Assembly (NCBI RefSeq): GCF_016834455.1
Contig: NZ_CP069213.1
Location: 930,501-994,500 of the forward strand
Reading direction: 5' to 3'
From: Shewanella litorisediminis
GTDB lineage: Bacteria > Pseudomonadota > Gammaproteobacteria > Enterobacterales > Shewanellaceae
DNA: 64,000 nucleotides
A program made the translations under genes and the position numbers. The notes under the pieces are model-generated. The model was not told the origin of the DNA. It was given only the letters and a program-made list of their open reading frames with translations, and ran no database searches. Below are positions 1 through 9,493 of the stretch, piece by piece. Positions within the stretch are counted from its first letter, which is position 1; each line of letters opens with the position of its first letter.

Positions 1-631
1 GGTGCAGCTCAGAGCCATGTTGCAAGCCGCTGGTGACACCGACAATCTGAAAATTTTGCTGCCCATGGTGAGCAGCCTCGATGAAATTGACGAGGCGCTT
101 TTATATCTGGATCAGGCGTTCAGCGAGCTGCGGGCCGACGTTAACCCATCGCTTGCGCGCCCCCCCGTGGGGGTGATGTTGGAAGTCCCGGCGCTGCTGT
201 ATCAGCTCAGAGAGGTCTCTCAGCGGGTCGAGTTTGTCTCTGTAGGCAGTAATGACCTGACCCAATATTTGTTGGCGGTTGACAGAAACAACCCCAGAGT
301 CAGCAGCCTGTACGATTCCTATCACCCGGGCGTGCTGCGGGCATTGCGTCAGGCCTTGCAGGAATGCCGCCAGTACAAGCTGGATGTGAGTGTTTGTGGC
401 GAGCTTGCCGGTGAACCCATGGGGGCGCTGTTGCTGGTGGCTATGGGCTATGACGAGCTTTCCATGAACCAGGGCAGTCTTGCCAAAATAAACTATCTTC
501 TGCGGCGCGTTGAGCGCAGTGAGCTTGAGCAATTGCTCGCATTGGTAATGCAAATGTCCAACGGCCAGGACGTGCGTGAGCTGGTGCGTGAATATCTCGA
601 TACGCGGGAGTTGAGCTCAATCCTTGGATAA
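1..631 (+). CDS. ptsP: PtsP, phosphoenolpyruvate-protein phosphotransferase of the nitrogen PTS (3' part only)
   Basis: C-terminal 209 residues of an enzyme I homologue; the gene begins before the window. The visible part is the PEP-binding TIM-barrel: the MLEVPALL strand, the SVGSNDLTQYLLAVDRNN segment and the CGELAG loop with the conserved catalytic Cys are all present. PtsP carries an extra N-terminal GAF domain and passes phosphate from PEP to NPr rather than to the sugar PTS. A TauE-type transporter, lgt and thyA follow on the same strand, the usual Shewanella order. PtsI itself is less likely from this context. Confidence 0.9.
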   Translation, partial: VQLRAMLQAAGDTDNLKILLPMVSSLDEIDEALLYLDQAFSELRADVNPSLARPPVGVMLEVPALLYQLREVSQRVEFVSVGSNDLTQYLLAVDRNNPRVSSLYDSYHPGVLRALRQALQECRQYKLDVSVCGELAGEPMGALLLVAMGYDELSMNQGSLAKINYLLRRVERSELEQLLALVMQMSNGQDVRELVREYLDTRELSSILG

Positions 632-696
632 GGTCGCGTCCCGGGCACGATTGTTTTAAGCTATTGGCCCATCATGGAAATCAGCAAGGTTTAAGT

Positions 697-1497
697 GTGG
701 AACAAATACTTTGGGTGATTGGCTGTTGCGTCGTGCTGGGGGCTTTTGTTGGCTTTATGGCGGGTTTGCTGGGGATTGGCGGTGGGCTCATGATAGTGCC
801 GGCACTGCTTTACTTGCTGCCAGCCATTGGTTTTTCTTCCGAATATCTGCCTCATGTTGCTATTGCGACTTCCCTGTCTGCCATCATTCTGACGTCCATA
901 TCCTCGGCCCGTGCACACCATGGCCGAGGGAATATTGATTTTCAACTGCTGAGGATATTGGCTCCTGCCGTATTGGTGGGTGCACTGGTATCGGGTTTTG
1001 TCTCTGAGCAAATACCAGCCGAGCAGCTCAGGCAAGCCTTTGCCATCTTTGTGATCCTGATGGCAGTGCAAATGGCGTTTCCCTTCAAAGCGGCGGCCGC
1101 CAAGCCTATGCCGCCGACTGTGCTGATTTTTATCGCTGTCTTTTTTGTCGCCTTACTTGCCGGATTAATGGGCATTGGCGGTGGTGTGCTGCTGGTGCCC
1201 ATGATGATGTATTTTGGGGTGGCCATGCGCAATGCAGTGGGCGTTTCGGCGGCGACGGGCCTGCTTATTGCCGTCTCCGGCAGTGTCAGTTATGTCGTTG
1301 CCGGTTGGAACACCCAGGGCATGCCCGAATTTACGTTGGGCTATGTGTATCTCCCGGCCTTGCTCGGTATTGTCTCTACTTCAATGCTGACAGCGCCGCT
1401 TGGGGCCAAAGCGGCCAGCACCTGGCCGACAGCCGTACTTAAAAAGATTTTTGCTGTGCTGTTAACCCTGATTGGCCTGCGTCTGGTGATGGGGTGA
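697..1497 (+). CDS. TauE/SafE-family membrane transporter (putative anion/sulfite exporter)
   Basis: Polytopic inner-membrane protein of about 266 residues. It has the two-fold repeat of the family: a glycine-rich [16 protein letters not shown] motif near the N terminus and [16 protein letters not shown] about 130 residues later. Family members export sulfite, sulfonates or related anions; the substrate here is unknown. I prefer the GTG at 697, which has AAGG about 8 bases upstream; the TTG at 664 in the same frame has no visible ribosome-binding site and would add 11 residues. It lies between ptsP and lgt, probably co-transcribed with lgt. Confidence 0.85.
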   Translation: MEQILWVIGCCVVLGAFVGFMAGLLGIGGGLMIVPALLYLLPAIGFSSEYLPHVAIATSLSAIILTSISSARAHHGRGNIDFQLLRILAPAVLVGALVSGFVSEQIPAEQLRQAFAIFVILMAVQMAFPFKAAAAKPMPPTVLIFIAVFFVALLAGLMGIGGGVLLVPMMMYFGVAMRNAVGVSAATGLLIAVSGSVSYVVAGWNTQGMPEFTLGYVYLPALLGIVSTSMLTAPLGAKAASTWPTAVLKKIFAVLLTLIGLRLVMG

Positions 1498-1540
1498 GTC
1501 CCTTCACCGAACCCAATCCCAGTTAATTACCGGAATCAAT

Positions 1541-2347
1541 ATGCCGATAAACTTTCCCGACATAGACCCTGTTATCGCCAGGTTCGGGCCTTTCGAGGTG
1601 TTTGGCCAGACCTTTGAGCCCGCCCTGCGCTGGTATGGCATGATGTACCTCGTGGGATTTTTGGCTGCCCTGTGGCTGTTAAATCGCAAGGCTGACCAAT
1701 CGAACGGCGTGTGGAGCCGTGAGCAGGTATCGGATTTATTGTTTTATGGCTTTCTCGGCGTGGTGCTGGGGGGACGCCTCGGTTATGTGCTCTTCTATCA
1801 CTTCGATCTCTTTCTTACTGATCCCCTCTATCTGTTTCGGATCTCAGAAGGTGGCATGTCATTCCACGGTGGCCTCATTGGGGTGATTACCGCGATGGCT
1901 TACATTGCCTGGCGCCAAGAAAGGCGGTTTTTCGCGGTAGCCGATATGGTGGCCCCTGTGGTGCCCATCGGTTTAGGGGCCGGCCGCATTGGTAACTTTA
2001 TTAACGGCGAGCTGTGGGGGCGGGTATCCGATGTGCCCTGGGCCATGGTATTTCCCACCGGCGGGCCAGAGCCCAGACATCCGTCCCAGCTGTATCAGTT
2101 TGCGCTTGAAGGGGTTGCCCTGTATCTGTTGCTCTGGTGGTTTGCCAAACGCACCACCAAGGTAGGCGCCGTATCCGGCATGTTTCTTTTGGGGTATGGC
2201 AGCTTCCGGATAATCGTTGAAACTGTGCGCCAGCCCGATGCGCACTTGGGATTTTACTTGGGTTTTATTACCATGGGCCAAATTCTTTCTCTGCCGATGA
2301 TCCTCTTCGGTCTCTATTTGATTTTGCGTAAACAGGAAACGCGCTGA
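1541..2347 (+). CDS. lgt: Lgt, prolipoprotein diacylglyceryl transferase
   Basis: Inner-membrane enzyme that transfers diacylglyceryl from phosphatidylglycerol to the lipobox Cys of prolipoproteins, the first step of lipoprotein maturation. The 268-residue product has the family signatures [24 protein letters not shown] and HPSQLYQ and about seven hydrophobic segments. Its last base overlaps the A of the thyA ATG (TGATGA), so the two are translationally coupled, as in many gammaproteobacteria. Confidence 0.96.
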   Translation: MPINFPDIDPVIARFGPFEVFGQTFEPALRWYGMMYLVGFLAALWLLNRKADQSNGVWSREQVSDLLFYGFLGVVLGGRLGYVLFYHFDLFLTDPLYLFRISEGGMSFHGGLIGVITAMAYIAWRQERRFFAVADMVAPVVPIGLGAGRIGNFINGELWGRVSDVPWAMVFPTGGPEPRHPSQLYQFALEGVALYLLLWWFAKRTTKVGAVSGMFLLGYGSFRIIVETVRQPDAHLGFYLGFITMGQILSLPMILFGLYLILRKQETR

Positions 2348-3141
2348 TGAAGCAGTATCTCGATTTAATGCAGCATATCCTCGACAAGGGGACAGATAAA
2401 AGCGACAGAACCGGCACAGGTACCCGGTCTGTATTTGGTTACCAGATGCGCTTCGACCTCAACGAGGGCTTTCCGCTGGTGACCACCAAGAAGTGCCATC
2501 TGAGATCTATCATCCATGAGCTGCTTTGGTTCCTGAAAGGCGAAACCAATGTGGCCTACCTGCACGAAAACAAGGTATCAATTTGGGATGAGTGGGCCGA
2601 CGAAGAAGGCAACCTGGGGCCGGTTTATGGCGCTCAGTGGCGCAGCTGGCCAACCCCGGATGGACGCCATATAGACCAGATTTCTCAGGTAATTGAACAG
2701 ATTAAATCCACCCCTGACTCTCGCCGGTTAATCGTATCGGCCTGGAACGTCGGAGAGCTGGATAAGATGGCGCTGGCTCCCTGCCATGCGTTTTTCCAGT
2801 TTTATGTGGCCGATGGCAAACTGAGCTGCCAGCTCTATCAGCGTTCCTGTGACGTCTTCCTTGGTTTACCGTTTAACATTGCCAGCTACGCCTTGCTGAC
2901 CATGATGGTAGCCCAGCAGTGTAATCTCGGTTTAGGGGATTTTGTCTGGACAGGTGGGGATACTCATCTGTACAGCAACCATATGGAGCAGACACAGTTG
3001 CAGCTTTCTCGTGAGCCCCGTCCTCTGCCGACAATGAAGATCCTTCGCCACCCCGAGTCGATATTTGATTACCGCTTTGAGGACTTTGAACTCAGCGGTT
3101 ATGACCCTCATCCCCACATCAAAGCCCCCGTTGCCATCTAA
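2347..3141 (+). CDS. thyA: ThyA, thymidylate synthase
   Basis: Makes dTMP from dUMP using methylenetetrahydrofolate. At 264 residues it has the short E. coli-type length. Visible signatures are the catalytic Cys in [12 protein letters not shown], the phosphate/dUMP-binding stretch [21 protein letters not shown], and the C-terminal IKAPVAI. It overlaps lgt by one base. A 12-bp hairpin without a U-tract follows at 3159-3189. Confidence 0.98.
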   Translation: MKQYLDLMQHILDKGTDKSDRTGTGTRSVFGYQMRFDLNEGFPLVTTKKCHLRSIIHELLWFLKGETNVAYLHENKVSIWDEWADEEGNLGPVYGAQWRSWPTPDGRHIDQISQVIEQIKSTPDSRRLIVSAWNVGELDKMALAPCHAFFQFYVADGKLSCQLYQRSCDVFLGLPFNIASYALLTMMVAQQCNLGLGDFVWTGGDTHLYSNHMEQTQLQLSREPRPLPTMKILRHPESIFDYRFEDFELSGYDPHPHIKAPVAI

Positions 3142-3158
3142 TAATGAGTAAACTTTCG

Positions 3159-3189
3159 CCTGAAACCTCGGAAATTTCGAGGTTTCAGG
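3159..3189. repeat. Perfect 12-bp inverted repeat between thyA and nhaA
   Basis: CCTGAAACCTCG pairs with CGAGGTTTCAGG across a 7-nt loop. No T-run follows on the + strand, so it is not a standard intrinsic terminator. It could be a transcript 3' end processed back from elsewhere, or a protein-binding palindrome in front of nhaA. Confidence 0.6.
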
Positions 3190-3263
3190 GAGAAACTTAC
3201 GATTATGTTTGGTAATCTGGTTTCGCTACACTCAATGCATTCGCTTTATTTGGGGGTAACGAA

Positions 3264-4439
3264 ATGGAAAAAGCTATTCGTAATTTTTTGAGCCAGGAGT
3301 CTGCCGGTGGCATCTTGCTGTTGGTGGCCGTTGCACTGGCCATGTTGCTCGCCAACTCACCTCTTTCCGGCCTATATCAAGGTTTTCTCAATACCGGGAT
3401 GCAGGTTCGTTTTGGGGCACTGGACATCAACAAGCCTCTGTTGCTGTGGATTAACGATGGCCTGATGGCGCTGTTTTTCCTGTTGATCGGTCTGGAGGTC
3501 AAACGAGAGCTGCTGGAGGGGGCGTTGTCGAGCCCATCCAAGGCCTCTTTGCCAACGTTTGCTGCCATAGGCGGTATGTTGGTGCCTGCGGCCATTTATC
3601 TGTTTTTCAACTTTGACGATCCTGTTACCAAGGTCGGCTGGGCCATTCCCGCTGCCACAGATATCGCCTTTGCCCTGGGTATTATGGCGCTCTTGGGTAA
3701 CCGGGTGCCTGTGGCGCTGAAAGTGTTTTTGTTGGCCCTCGCCATTATCGACGATCTCGGCGTGATTGTGATTATCGCGCTCTTTTACAGCACCGATTTG
3801 TCTATGCTGAGCCTGGTGATTGCGGCGATTGCCGTTACAGGGTTGGTGGCGCTTAATCGTAAGGGCGTTACGTCACTCGCGCCTTATGGGGTGCTCGGCA
3901 TCATATTGTGGATAGCCGTGCTCAAGTCCGGGGTTCATGCCACCCTCGCCGGCGTGGTCATCGCCTTCTGTATTCCCCTGAGAGCCAAAGATGGCAGCTC
4001 CCCATCAGAGCATTTGGAGCACAGCCTCCACCCCTGGAGCAACTTCCTCATACTGCCGGTGTTTGCCTTTGCCAATGCCGGTGTGCCGCTGGGGAATGTG
4101 GGCTTTGACAGCATACTGTCACCCGTGCCCGTGGGTATTGCGCTGGGCCTGCTGCTGGGTAAACCCATAGGTGTGCTGCTGTTCAGTTATCTTGCGGTGA
4201 AACTGCGTCTGGCCGAGCTGCCCAAAGGGATTGGCTGGCACCAGATTGCGCCAGTGGCCGTAATGTGTGGTATCGGTTTCACCATGTCGATGTTTATTGC
4301 TTCTCTGGCCTTTGAGCATGGCGCAGAACTCTATGGCGATTTGGCCCGTATTGGCATCTTGCTGGGTTCGCTGTTTGCTGCGGTAATTGGCTATTTTTGG
4401 TTGTCAAAGGTGTTGCCTAACGCAGGAGAAAAAATATGA
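3264..4439 (+). CDS. nhaA: NhaA, Na+/H+ antiporter
   Basis: Electrogenic inner-membrane antiporter (2 H+ in, 1 Na+ out) for sodium and alkaline pH stress. The 391-residue protein has the family's TDIAFALG unwound-helix motif and the paired aspartates in [12 protein letters not shown] that form the ion-binding site, plus about 12 transmembrane helices. GGGGGTAACG precedes the ATG. It overlaps the next small gene by 4 bases, and nhaR follows, so regulator and antiporter are in one operon in the order nhaA-orf-nhaR. Confidence 0.97.
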   Translation: MEKAIRNFLSQESAGGILLLVAVALAMLLANSPLSGLYQGFLNTGMQVRFGALDINKPLLLWINDGLMALFFLLIGLEVKRELLEGALSSPSKASLPTFAAIGGMLVPAAIYLFFNFDDPVTKVGWAIPAATDIAFALGIMALLGNRVPVALKVFLLALAIIDDLGVIVIIALFYSTDLSMLSLVIAAIAVTGLVALNRKGVTSLAPYGVLGIILWIAVLKSGVHATLAGVVIAFCIPLRAKDGSSPSEHLEHSLHPWSNFLILPVFAFANAGVPLGNVGFDSILSPVPVGIALGLLLGKPIGVLLFSYLAVKLRLAELPKGIGWHQIAPVAVMCGIGFTMSMFIASLAFEHGAELYGDLARIGILLGSLFAAVIGYFWLSKVLPNAGEKI

Positions 4440-4819
4440 GACTCAATATTGTATCTGTCCTGGGGTTGTCTTTGTTGCCGCTGTTTGCCACAGCTTCCGG
4501 ACTTAAAACCTGTGCCGACGACAGTCGTGCCCCCGCATGTCAGCAGTATCTCGAAGGCGTGGTCGATGGGGCATTGATGTATAAAACCAGTGCTTTGGGG
4601 GCCCGGCCTGAATCAGACGGGTTTGAAAGCCGGGCGCTTAAGTATCGCAGCGGCAGCCGTTTCCAGGATGCTAACCGCCGCTATTGCGTGGACAGAATTC
4701 CCGACCGCAATGTACTGGTGGAAGGGCTGACCGAAGCTGTGAGCTCCGGTGAAGTGAAGGATCAGGAAAGCCTGGCCCAGGCCATGTACAGCCTGCTCGA
4801 TTGTCAGCGTCTCAAGTAA
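4436..4819 (+). CDS. Small secreted protein, Rap1a/Tai-like, in the nhaA-nhaR operon
   Basis: 127 residues with a signal peptide (hydrophobic run followed by an ATASG cleavage-like site) and four Cys in the mature part (C-A-D, AC-QQY, Y-C-V, D-C-Q), so a small disulphide-bonded periplasmic protein. The spacing C...YLEGVVDG...YCV...LLDC resembles the Rap1a/Tai immunity-protein fold known from type VI secretion loci, but no effector is nearby. The start overlaps the end of nhaA and its stop overlaps the nhaR ATG (TAATG), so it is an integral operon member. Function unknown. Confidence 0.75.
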   Translation: MRLNIVSVLGLSLLPLFATASGLKTCADDSRAPACQQYLEGVVDGALMYKTSALGARPESDGFESRALKYRSGSRFQDANRRYCVDRIPDRNVLVEGLTEAVSSGEVKDQESLAQAMYSLLDCQRLK

Positions 4820-5727
4820 TGCAGCATCTGAACTACAACCATCTTTATTATTTCTGGATGGTCCAGAGCAAGGGCTCGGTGGTAAAAGCCGCCGAGGCCC
4901 TGTGCCTCACGCCGCAAACAGTGACCGGGCAAATCCGCGCACTGGAAGACAGGCTCGGTGGCGCGCTGTTTAAACGGGTGGGTCGACAGCTGGAGCCCAC
5001 AGATCTGGGTGAATTGGTCTTTCGGTACGCTGACAAGATGTTCAACTTAAGCTATGAGCTTTTGGATATTTTGAACTATCGAAAAGACGCGGCGATGTTG
5101 TTTGAGGTTGGCATTGCCGATGCCTTGTCCAAGGCGTTGTCGAGCCGGGTGCTGCTGTCCGTGTTACCCACTGATGGCAGCATGCGTCTGGCCTGCTATG
5201 AGGCAACTCACGAAAGCCTGATGACCCGATTACGGGAGCACAAACTGGATATGATCCTGTCAGATTGTGCCGGTGAGTCGCTTAAATACCCGGAGATCTT
5301 ATCCAAGAAATTGGGTGAATGCGGTGTCAGTTTTTTTTCTTCCAAAACCTACAGCAAATCTTTCCCGGCCTGCCTTGAGCAAGACAAGCTGCTGATCCCG
5401 GGTAAGCGAACCAGTCTTGGGCAGCAGCTTCATCGCTGGTTTGCCGAAAAGAATCTCGAAGTGCGTATTCTTGGGGAGTTCGACGACGCTGCCATGATGA
5501 AAGCCTTCGGTTATTTCGGGCAAGGCATTTTTGTGGCGCCATCGATTTACAAGCAGGACATATTGGGACATGGCATGCAGGTGCTGGGGGAAACCCTGGA
5601 CGTACGCGAGGAATATCATGTGATGTTCGCCGAGCGCATGATCCAGCATCCCGCAGTGAAAAGGCTGCTTGAGACACGTTTTGATGACTTGTTTTCAGGG
5701 CTCGACAGCCAGGTACAGAGCTTTTAA
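4819..5727 (+). CDS. nhaR: NhaR, LysR-family transcriptional activator
   Basis: LysR-type regulator of 302 residues. An N-terminal winged helix (HLNYNHLYYFWMVQSKGSV, then LTPQTVTGQIRALE) is followed by a substrate-binding-like domain. NhaR of E. coli responds to Na+ and activates nhaA. The start is the ATG at 4819 joined to the preceding stop as TAATG; an in-frame TTG at 4801 lies inside the upstream gene and is not needed. Confidence 0.93.
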   Translation: MQHLNYNHLYYFWMVQSKGSVVKAAEALCLTPQTVTGQIRALEDRLGGALFKRVGRQLEPTDLGELVFRYADKMFNLSYELLDILNYRKDAAMLFEVGIADALSKALSSRVLLSVLPTDGSMRLACYEATHESLMTRLREHKLDMILSDCAGESLKYPEILSKKLGECGVSFFSSKTYSKSFPACLEQDKLLIPGKRTSLGQQLHRWFAEKNLEVRILGEFDDAAMMKAFGYFGQGIFVAPSIYKQDILGHGMQVLGETLDVREEYHVMFAERMIQHPAVKRLLETRFDDLFSGLDSQVQSF

Positions 5728-5823
5728 ACAAGCCGCCCCTGTCTTAAATGGCGCCAGGGTGCCCAGTTGCCAAATTCCTGTTAAACTTGGCCGCAAATTT
5801 TCAGAGGCTTAAGGAAGCAACAA

Positions 5824-6075
5824 GTGACTGAGTTGATGAGTATTGCCCGCGTTCGCTGGGCCTGTCGCCGTGGCATGCTGGAGCTGGATGTGTTGTTCCA
5901 GCCTTTTGTGGAAAACCATTATGAGGCGTTGAGCGACGAGCAGAAGGCTGTGTTTGTAAGACTGCTGGCCTGTGAAGACCCTGAACTCTTTGCCTGGTTC
6001 ATGGGGCACGAACAATGCCCTGATCCTGAACTTGCTGACATGGTAGTCACAGTTCGTGGACGTCCGGCGCCTTAA
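5824..6075 (+). CDS. sdhE: SdhE (YgfY), succinate dehydrogenase flavinylation factor
   Basis: 83-residue all-helical protein with the RRGMLELD motif (RGxxE) required for covalent attachment of FAD to SdhA and FrdA. The GTG start at 5824 is preceded by AAGGAAG. A second in-frame ATG at 5836 is possible. It overlaps the YgfX gene by 20 bases, the usual sdhE-ygfX pair. Confidence 0.93.
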   Translation: MTELMSIARVRWACRRGMLELDVLFQPFVENHYEALSDEQKAVFVRLLACEDPELFAWFMGHEQCPDPELADMVVTVRGRPAP

Positions 6076-6481
6076 TTTTTCTCTCTCTGCATCAAAGGAT
6101 CAGTACTTCTCGGTGGTGATCCTTTGGGCGCTCTTCCTTACCTCTTTTCTCGCGTGGCCTGCCAATCTGCCCATCCCTGTTTTTGCCTTTCAATTACTGA
6201 CAGCAGGCGCAGTGAGCGGATTCTTTATCTACTCGCTGTGGCGGCTTAAGGGCTGGCGTTGGCAATTTGGATTATGTGACAACGGTGATTTGGACGACAG
6301 CGAAGGCCGCCACCGGGTGCGGCGGGCATGGGTGATGCCACTTGCTTGTGTCCTGCTGATAAAAAAAGAAAGCGGCCAGGGCCGCCTTCTTTTTGTTTTT
6401 GCCGATATGCTCGAAGATGGGTCTTATCGGGATTTGTGTCGTTTGCTGCTGTCGATTAACGCTCGGGACTTAGAATCGTAG
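6056..6481 (+). CDS. ygfX: YgfX (CptA) family membrane protein, partner of SdhE
   Basis: 141 residues with two transmembrane helices near the N terminus and a cytosolic tail ending [23 protein letters not shown], which matches the E. coli YgfX/CptA ending. In E. coli it is paired with SdhE and has been linked to cytoskeletal toxicity; its core role is unsettled. GTG start inside the end of sdhE. Its last 26 bases overlap the 3' end of nadB on the other strand, and a terminator-like hairpin for nadB lies within its coding sequence. Confidence 0.85.
   Translation: MDVRRLNFSLSASKDQYFSVVILWALFLTSFLAWPANLPIPVFAFQLLTAGAVSGFFIYSLWRLKGWRWQFGLCDNGDLDDSEGRHRVRRAWVMPLACVLLIKKESGQGRLLFVFADMLEDGSYRDLCRLLLSINARDLES
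6361..6388 (-). terminator. Probable nadB terminator embedded in ygfX
   Basis: Read on the minus strand, AAGGCGGCC and GGCCGCTTT (one G-U pair) form a stem followed by a long T-run. It lies about 70 bases past the nadB stop. The same bases encode part of YgfX on the plus strand. Confidence 0.5.
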
Positions 6482-8063
6482 GACCCGATACCGGCAGTTT
6501 CTCGGGATGGTCGAGGTTGCAGTGCAGACCGCGGCTTTCTTTACGTGCCATGGCGCAGCGAATGATAAGCTCGGCCACCTGCACCAGATTACGCAGTTCC
6601 AGCAGGTTATTGCTGACCCGGAAGTTGGAGTAATACTCCTGAATTTCCTGTTGCAGCATGGTCACTCTTCGCAGCGCCCGCTCGAGGCGTTTGTCGGTGC
6701 GTACAATACCCACGTAGTCCCACATAAAGAGGCGCAGCTCGTGCCAGTTGTGGGCAATGACTACCTCTTCATCTGAGTTGCTTACCCGGCTTTCATCCCA
6801 GGCGGGCAGTTGACCCGGCATGGCGATTTTGCCCAACAAACTCTCAATGTCCTGCGCCGCAGCGCGGGCAAACACCAGGCACTCCAGCAGCGAGTTGCTG
6901 GCAAGGCGATTGGCGCCATGGAGACCCGTGTAGGCCACTTCACCTATGGCATAGAGACCGTTGAGATCCGTCTGGCCATGCAAATCTGTCATCACACCGC
7001 CACAGGTGTAGTGGGCGGCGGGCACTATTGGGATGGGTTCTTTGGTTATGTCCAGGCCCAATTCCAGACAGCGGCTGTGGATGGTGGGGAAGTGCTTTAC
7101 GATAAAGTCTGCGGGTTTGTGGCTGATGTCCAGATACATGCAGTCCACCCCCAGGCGCTTCATTTCATAGTCGATGGCGCGGGCCACAATATCCCGGGGC
7201 GCGAGTTCGGCACGCTCATCGAAGTCAGGCATAAAGCGGCTGCCATCGGGGCGGCGCAAATAGGCGCCTTCACCCCGCAGCGCTTCGGTGAGCAAAAAGT
7301 TACGTGCCTCTGCATGGTACAGACAGGTCGGGTGGAATTGGTTGAATTCCATATTGGCCACCCGGCAGCCAGCACGCCATGCCATGGCGATGCCATCGCC
7401 GCTGGCCACATCAGGGTTGGATGTGTACTGATACACCTTGGAGCTGCCGCCGGTGGCGAGCGCCACAAAGCGGGCCTTTACTGTCTCCACCTGCTCCAAG
7501 CTTCGGTTCCACACGTAGGCGCCGAGCACCCGATTGCCGGTGCGGCCCAGTTTGCGGGTGGTGATAAGGTCGATGGCGTTGTAGCGTTCCAGCACCTGAA
7601 TATTGGGGTGGTTTGCTGCCAGCTCCTGCAAGGTTGTCTGCACCGCTTTACCGGTGGCGTCTGCGGCGTGCAGAATTCGCCTATGGCTGTGTCCGCCTTC
7701 CCGGGTCAGGTGGTAAGGCTGGGCTTCGTTGGTGATGTGCTCTTCTTTATCGAAGGGCACGCCACAGCTGATTAGCCACTGCATGGCCGCCTTGGCATTG
7801 GCTGCGGTGTAGGTGACCACTGCCTCATCGCAGATACCCGCCCCGGCCACCAGGGTGTCCTCGACGTGGGACTCAATGGTGTCGCCCTCGTCAAACACTG
7901 AGGCGATGCCTCCCTGGGCGTACAGGGTAGACCCCTCACTGAGCGGCCCTTTGGAAATCAGAATTACCTTTGCTTTTTCAGCAAGATGGAGTGCCAAAGT
8001 CAGGCCAGCAGCACCGCTGCCGATGACCAGAATGTCTGACTGGTGTTCAACTGCTTGTTTCAT
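6456..8063 (-). CDS. nadB: NadB, L-aspartate oxidase
   Basis: Flavoenzyme oxidising L-aspartate to iminoaspartate for NAD synthesis (with NadA). 535 residues: N-terminal FAD dinucleotide fold [14 protein letters not shown], the [13 protein letters not shown] and TLYAQGGIA stretches, HPTCLY and the C-terminal [12 protein letters not shown] motif, ending in a fumarate-reductase-like helical domain. Transcribed away from rpoE, the same arrangement as E. coli. Confidence 0.97.
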   Translation of the reverse strand: MKQAVEHQSDILVIGSGAAGLTLALHLAEKAKVILISKGPLSEGSTLYAQGGIASVFDEGDTIESHVEDTLVAGAGICDEAVVTYTAANAKAAMQWLISCGVPFDKEEHITNEAQPYHLTREGGHSHRRILHAADATGKAVQTTLQELAANHPNIQVLERYNAIDLITTRKLGRTGNRVLGAYVWNRSLEQVETVKARFVALATGGSSKVYQYTSNPDVASGDGIAMAWRAGCRVANMEFNQFHPTCLYHAEARNFLLTEALRGEGAYLRRPDGSRFMPDFDERAELAPRDIVARAIDYEMKRLGVDCMYLDISHKPADFIVKHFPTIHSRCLELGLDITKEPIPIVPAAHYTCGGVMTDLHGQTDLNGLYAIGEVAYTGLHGANRLASNSLLECLVFARAAAQDIESLLGKIAMPGQLPAWDESRVSNSDEEVVIAHNWHELRLFMWDYVGIVRTDKRLERALRRVTMLQQEIQEYYSNFRVSNNLLELRNLVQVAELIIRCAMARKESRGLHCNLDHPEKLPVSGPTILSPER

Positions 8064-8159
8064 CGGGTATCATGACGTATTCAAATGTCCCGCTATGATA
8101 AACCTTGTTGGGAATTTAGGGTACTTGCCCCATCCGGGGTTTTTTTAATAAAAATCGCA

Positions 8160-8186
8160 GAACTTTTTCAATATACGCTGGTCTAC
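8160..8186 (+). promoter_or_regulatory. Sigma-E promoter of rpoE
   Basis: GAACTT followed 15 bases later by GTCTA, close to the RpoE consensus (GGAACTT, 15-16 bases, GTCTAA). It lies about 65 bases upstream of the rpoE start, so the operon is probably autoactivated. Confidence 0.75.
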
Positions 8187-8250
8187 ATAGGTAGTTATGA
8201 TTCGAGCGACTGAAAAATCAGTGTGTTAGATTTGGGAGAAGTCGGCTCGA

Positions 8251-8829
8251 ATGAGTGGACAAAAAAGCGATCAAGAGCTCGTAGAGCTGGTGCAGCAGGG
8301 AGATAAAAACGCATTCAACCTTCTGGTGCTCCGTTACCAGAGTAGGGTGATTAACCTGATTTCCCGTTACGTGCGCAATCAGGCCGATGTGGCCGATGTG
8401 GCACAGGAAGCCTTTATCAAGGCATATCGGGCACTGGCTAATTTCCGAGGCGAAAGTGCGTTTTACACCTGGCTGTACCGCATCGCGGTCAACACGGCAA
8501 AAAATTATCTGGTTTCTCAGGGCCGCCGAGCGCCGGCCAACGATGTGGATGCCGATGATGCCGAGTATTATGACGGCAGTGATGCATTAAAAGAGTTTGC
8601 CTCGCCGGAGCGGCTGATGTTGTCTGACGAAATCAAGCGTGTGGTGTTTGAAACGTTGGAAGAGTTGCCCGAAGAGTTAAAGATGGCCATTTCCCTGCGT
8701 GAGCTGGATGGTATGAGCTACGAGGATATCGCCAACGTGATGGAATGCCCTGTGGGCACAGTACGTTCGCGAATTTTCAGAGCGCGGGAAGTGATAGACA
8801 GGAAGCTGCAGCCGCTGCTGGAGTCCTGA
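8251..8829 (+). CDS. rpoE: RpoE, extracytoplasmic-stress sigma factor
   Basis: 192-residue ECF sigma factor with only regions 2 and 4: the -10-binding segment around VAQEAFIKAYRALANFRGESAFYTWLYRIAVN and the -35 helix-turn-helix GMSYEDIANVMECPVGTVRSRIFRARE. Controls envelope-protein folding stress. First gene of rpoE-rseA-rseB-rseC. Confidence 0.98.
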   Translation: MSGQKSDQELVELVQQGDKNAFNLLVLRYQSRVINLISRYVRNQADVADVAQEAFIKAYRALANFRGESAFYTWLYRIAVNTAKNYLVSQGRRAPANDVDADDAEYYDGSDALKEFASPERLMLSDEIKRVVFETLEELPEELKMAISLRELDGMSYEDIANVMECPVGTVRSRIFRAREVIDRKLQPLLES

Positions 8830-8883
8830 GAACCCTCAGGGTACGTCAGCCATGTTTTTGCACCCTTAAGAGAGACTTGAGTA

Positions 8884-9483
8884 ATGGAAAAGACAGGACA
8901 GGAATGGGTATCTGCGAGTGTTGATGGCGAAACCGATCGTCAGACTCTTGCCGAGCTTGCCGCAGATACGGATTCTCATGCCAAGTGGCAGCGTTATCAC
9001 CTGATGGGTGATGCCATGCGCGATGAGTTGCCTCAGGCAATGCCACTCGATTTGTCTGCCCGCATTGCGGCCGCACTCGAGGATGAACCTACTATCCTGG
9101 CACCCAAGGTTGAGCGCGAAGCACCTACACAGGCACCTTCCCGTGCTGTGGTTGTGCCCTTCATGCGCCAGCTCGGGCAGTACGGTATAGCCGCAGCCGT
9201 TGCGCTGATGGCGGTAGTCGGGGTTCAGAATTATCAGAGTACACAGGATGATGCGCCACTGCCTGTGCTCAACACCCGTCCTTTGGTGGGCACAGCGACG
9301 CCTGTTAGCTTGCAAACCGGACCGGTTGCCAATCAAAATCAGGGCAATGCCAACGATCAGTTGCTGGAGCAGCGCCGCCGTATCAATGCGTATCTGCAAG
9401 ATCATATGTTGCAGCAGAGATTGAACACAGGTGCGGTTGTGGACGACAATAGCGAGGTTACCCCAATTCCAGTCAATCGCTGA
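8884..9483 (+). CDS. rseA: RseA, anti-sigma-E factor
   Basis: 199 residues. The cytoplasmic N-terminal ~95 residues (WVSASVDGE...) bind RpoE; one transmembrane helix (YGIAAAVALMAVVGV, about residues 100-115) is followed by a periplasmic tail rich in Gln and Asn. In the family it is cut by DegS and RseP on envelope stress. TTGAGTAATGG start; rseB begins 10 bases after its stop. Confidence 0.93.
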   Translation: MEKTGQEWVSASVDGETDRQTLAELAADTDSHAKWQRYHLMGDAMRDELPQAMPLDLSARIAAALEDEPTILAPKVEREAPTQAPSRAVVVPFMRQLGQYGIAAAVALMAVVGVQNYQSTQDDAPLPVLNTRPLVGTATPVSLQTGPVANQNQGNANDQLLEQRRRINAYLQDHMLQQRLNTGAVVDDNSEVTPIPVNR

Positions 9484-9493
9484 AGGAGTTAGC

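Noticed and set aside
101..553. Long antisense reading frames over ptsP, nadB, pdxJ, lepA and others
   Set aside because: They are shadows of high-GC genes with codon bias; they have no ribosome-binding sites or recognisable domains.
3142..3263. Intrinsic terminator after thyA
   Set aside because: Hairpin lacks a T-run; listed as a repeat instead.
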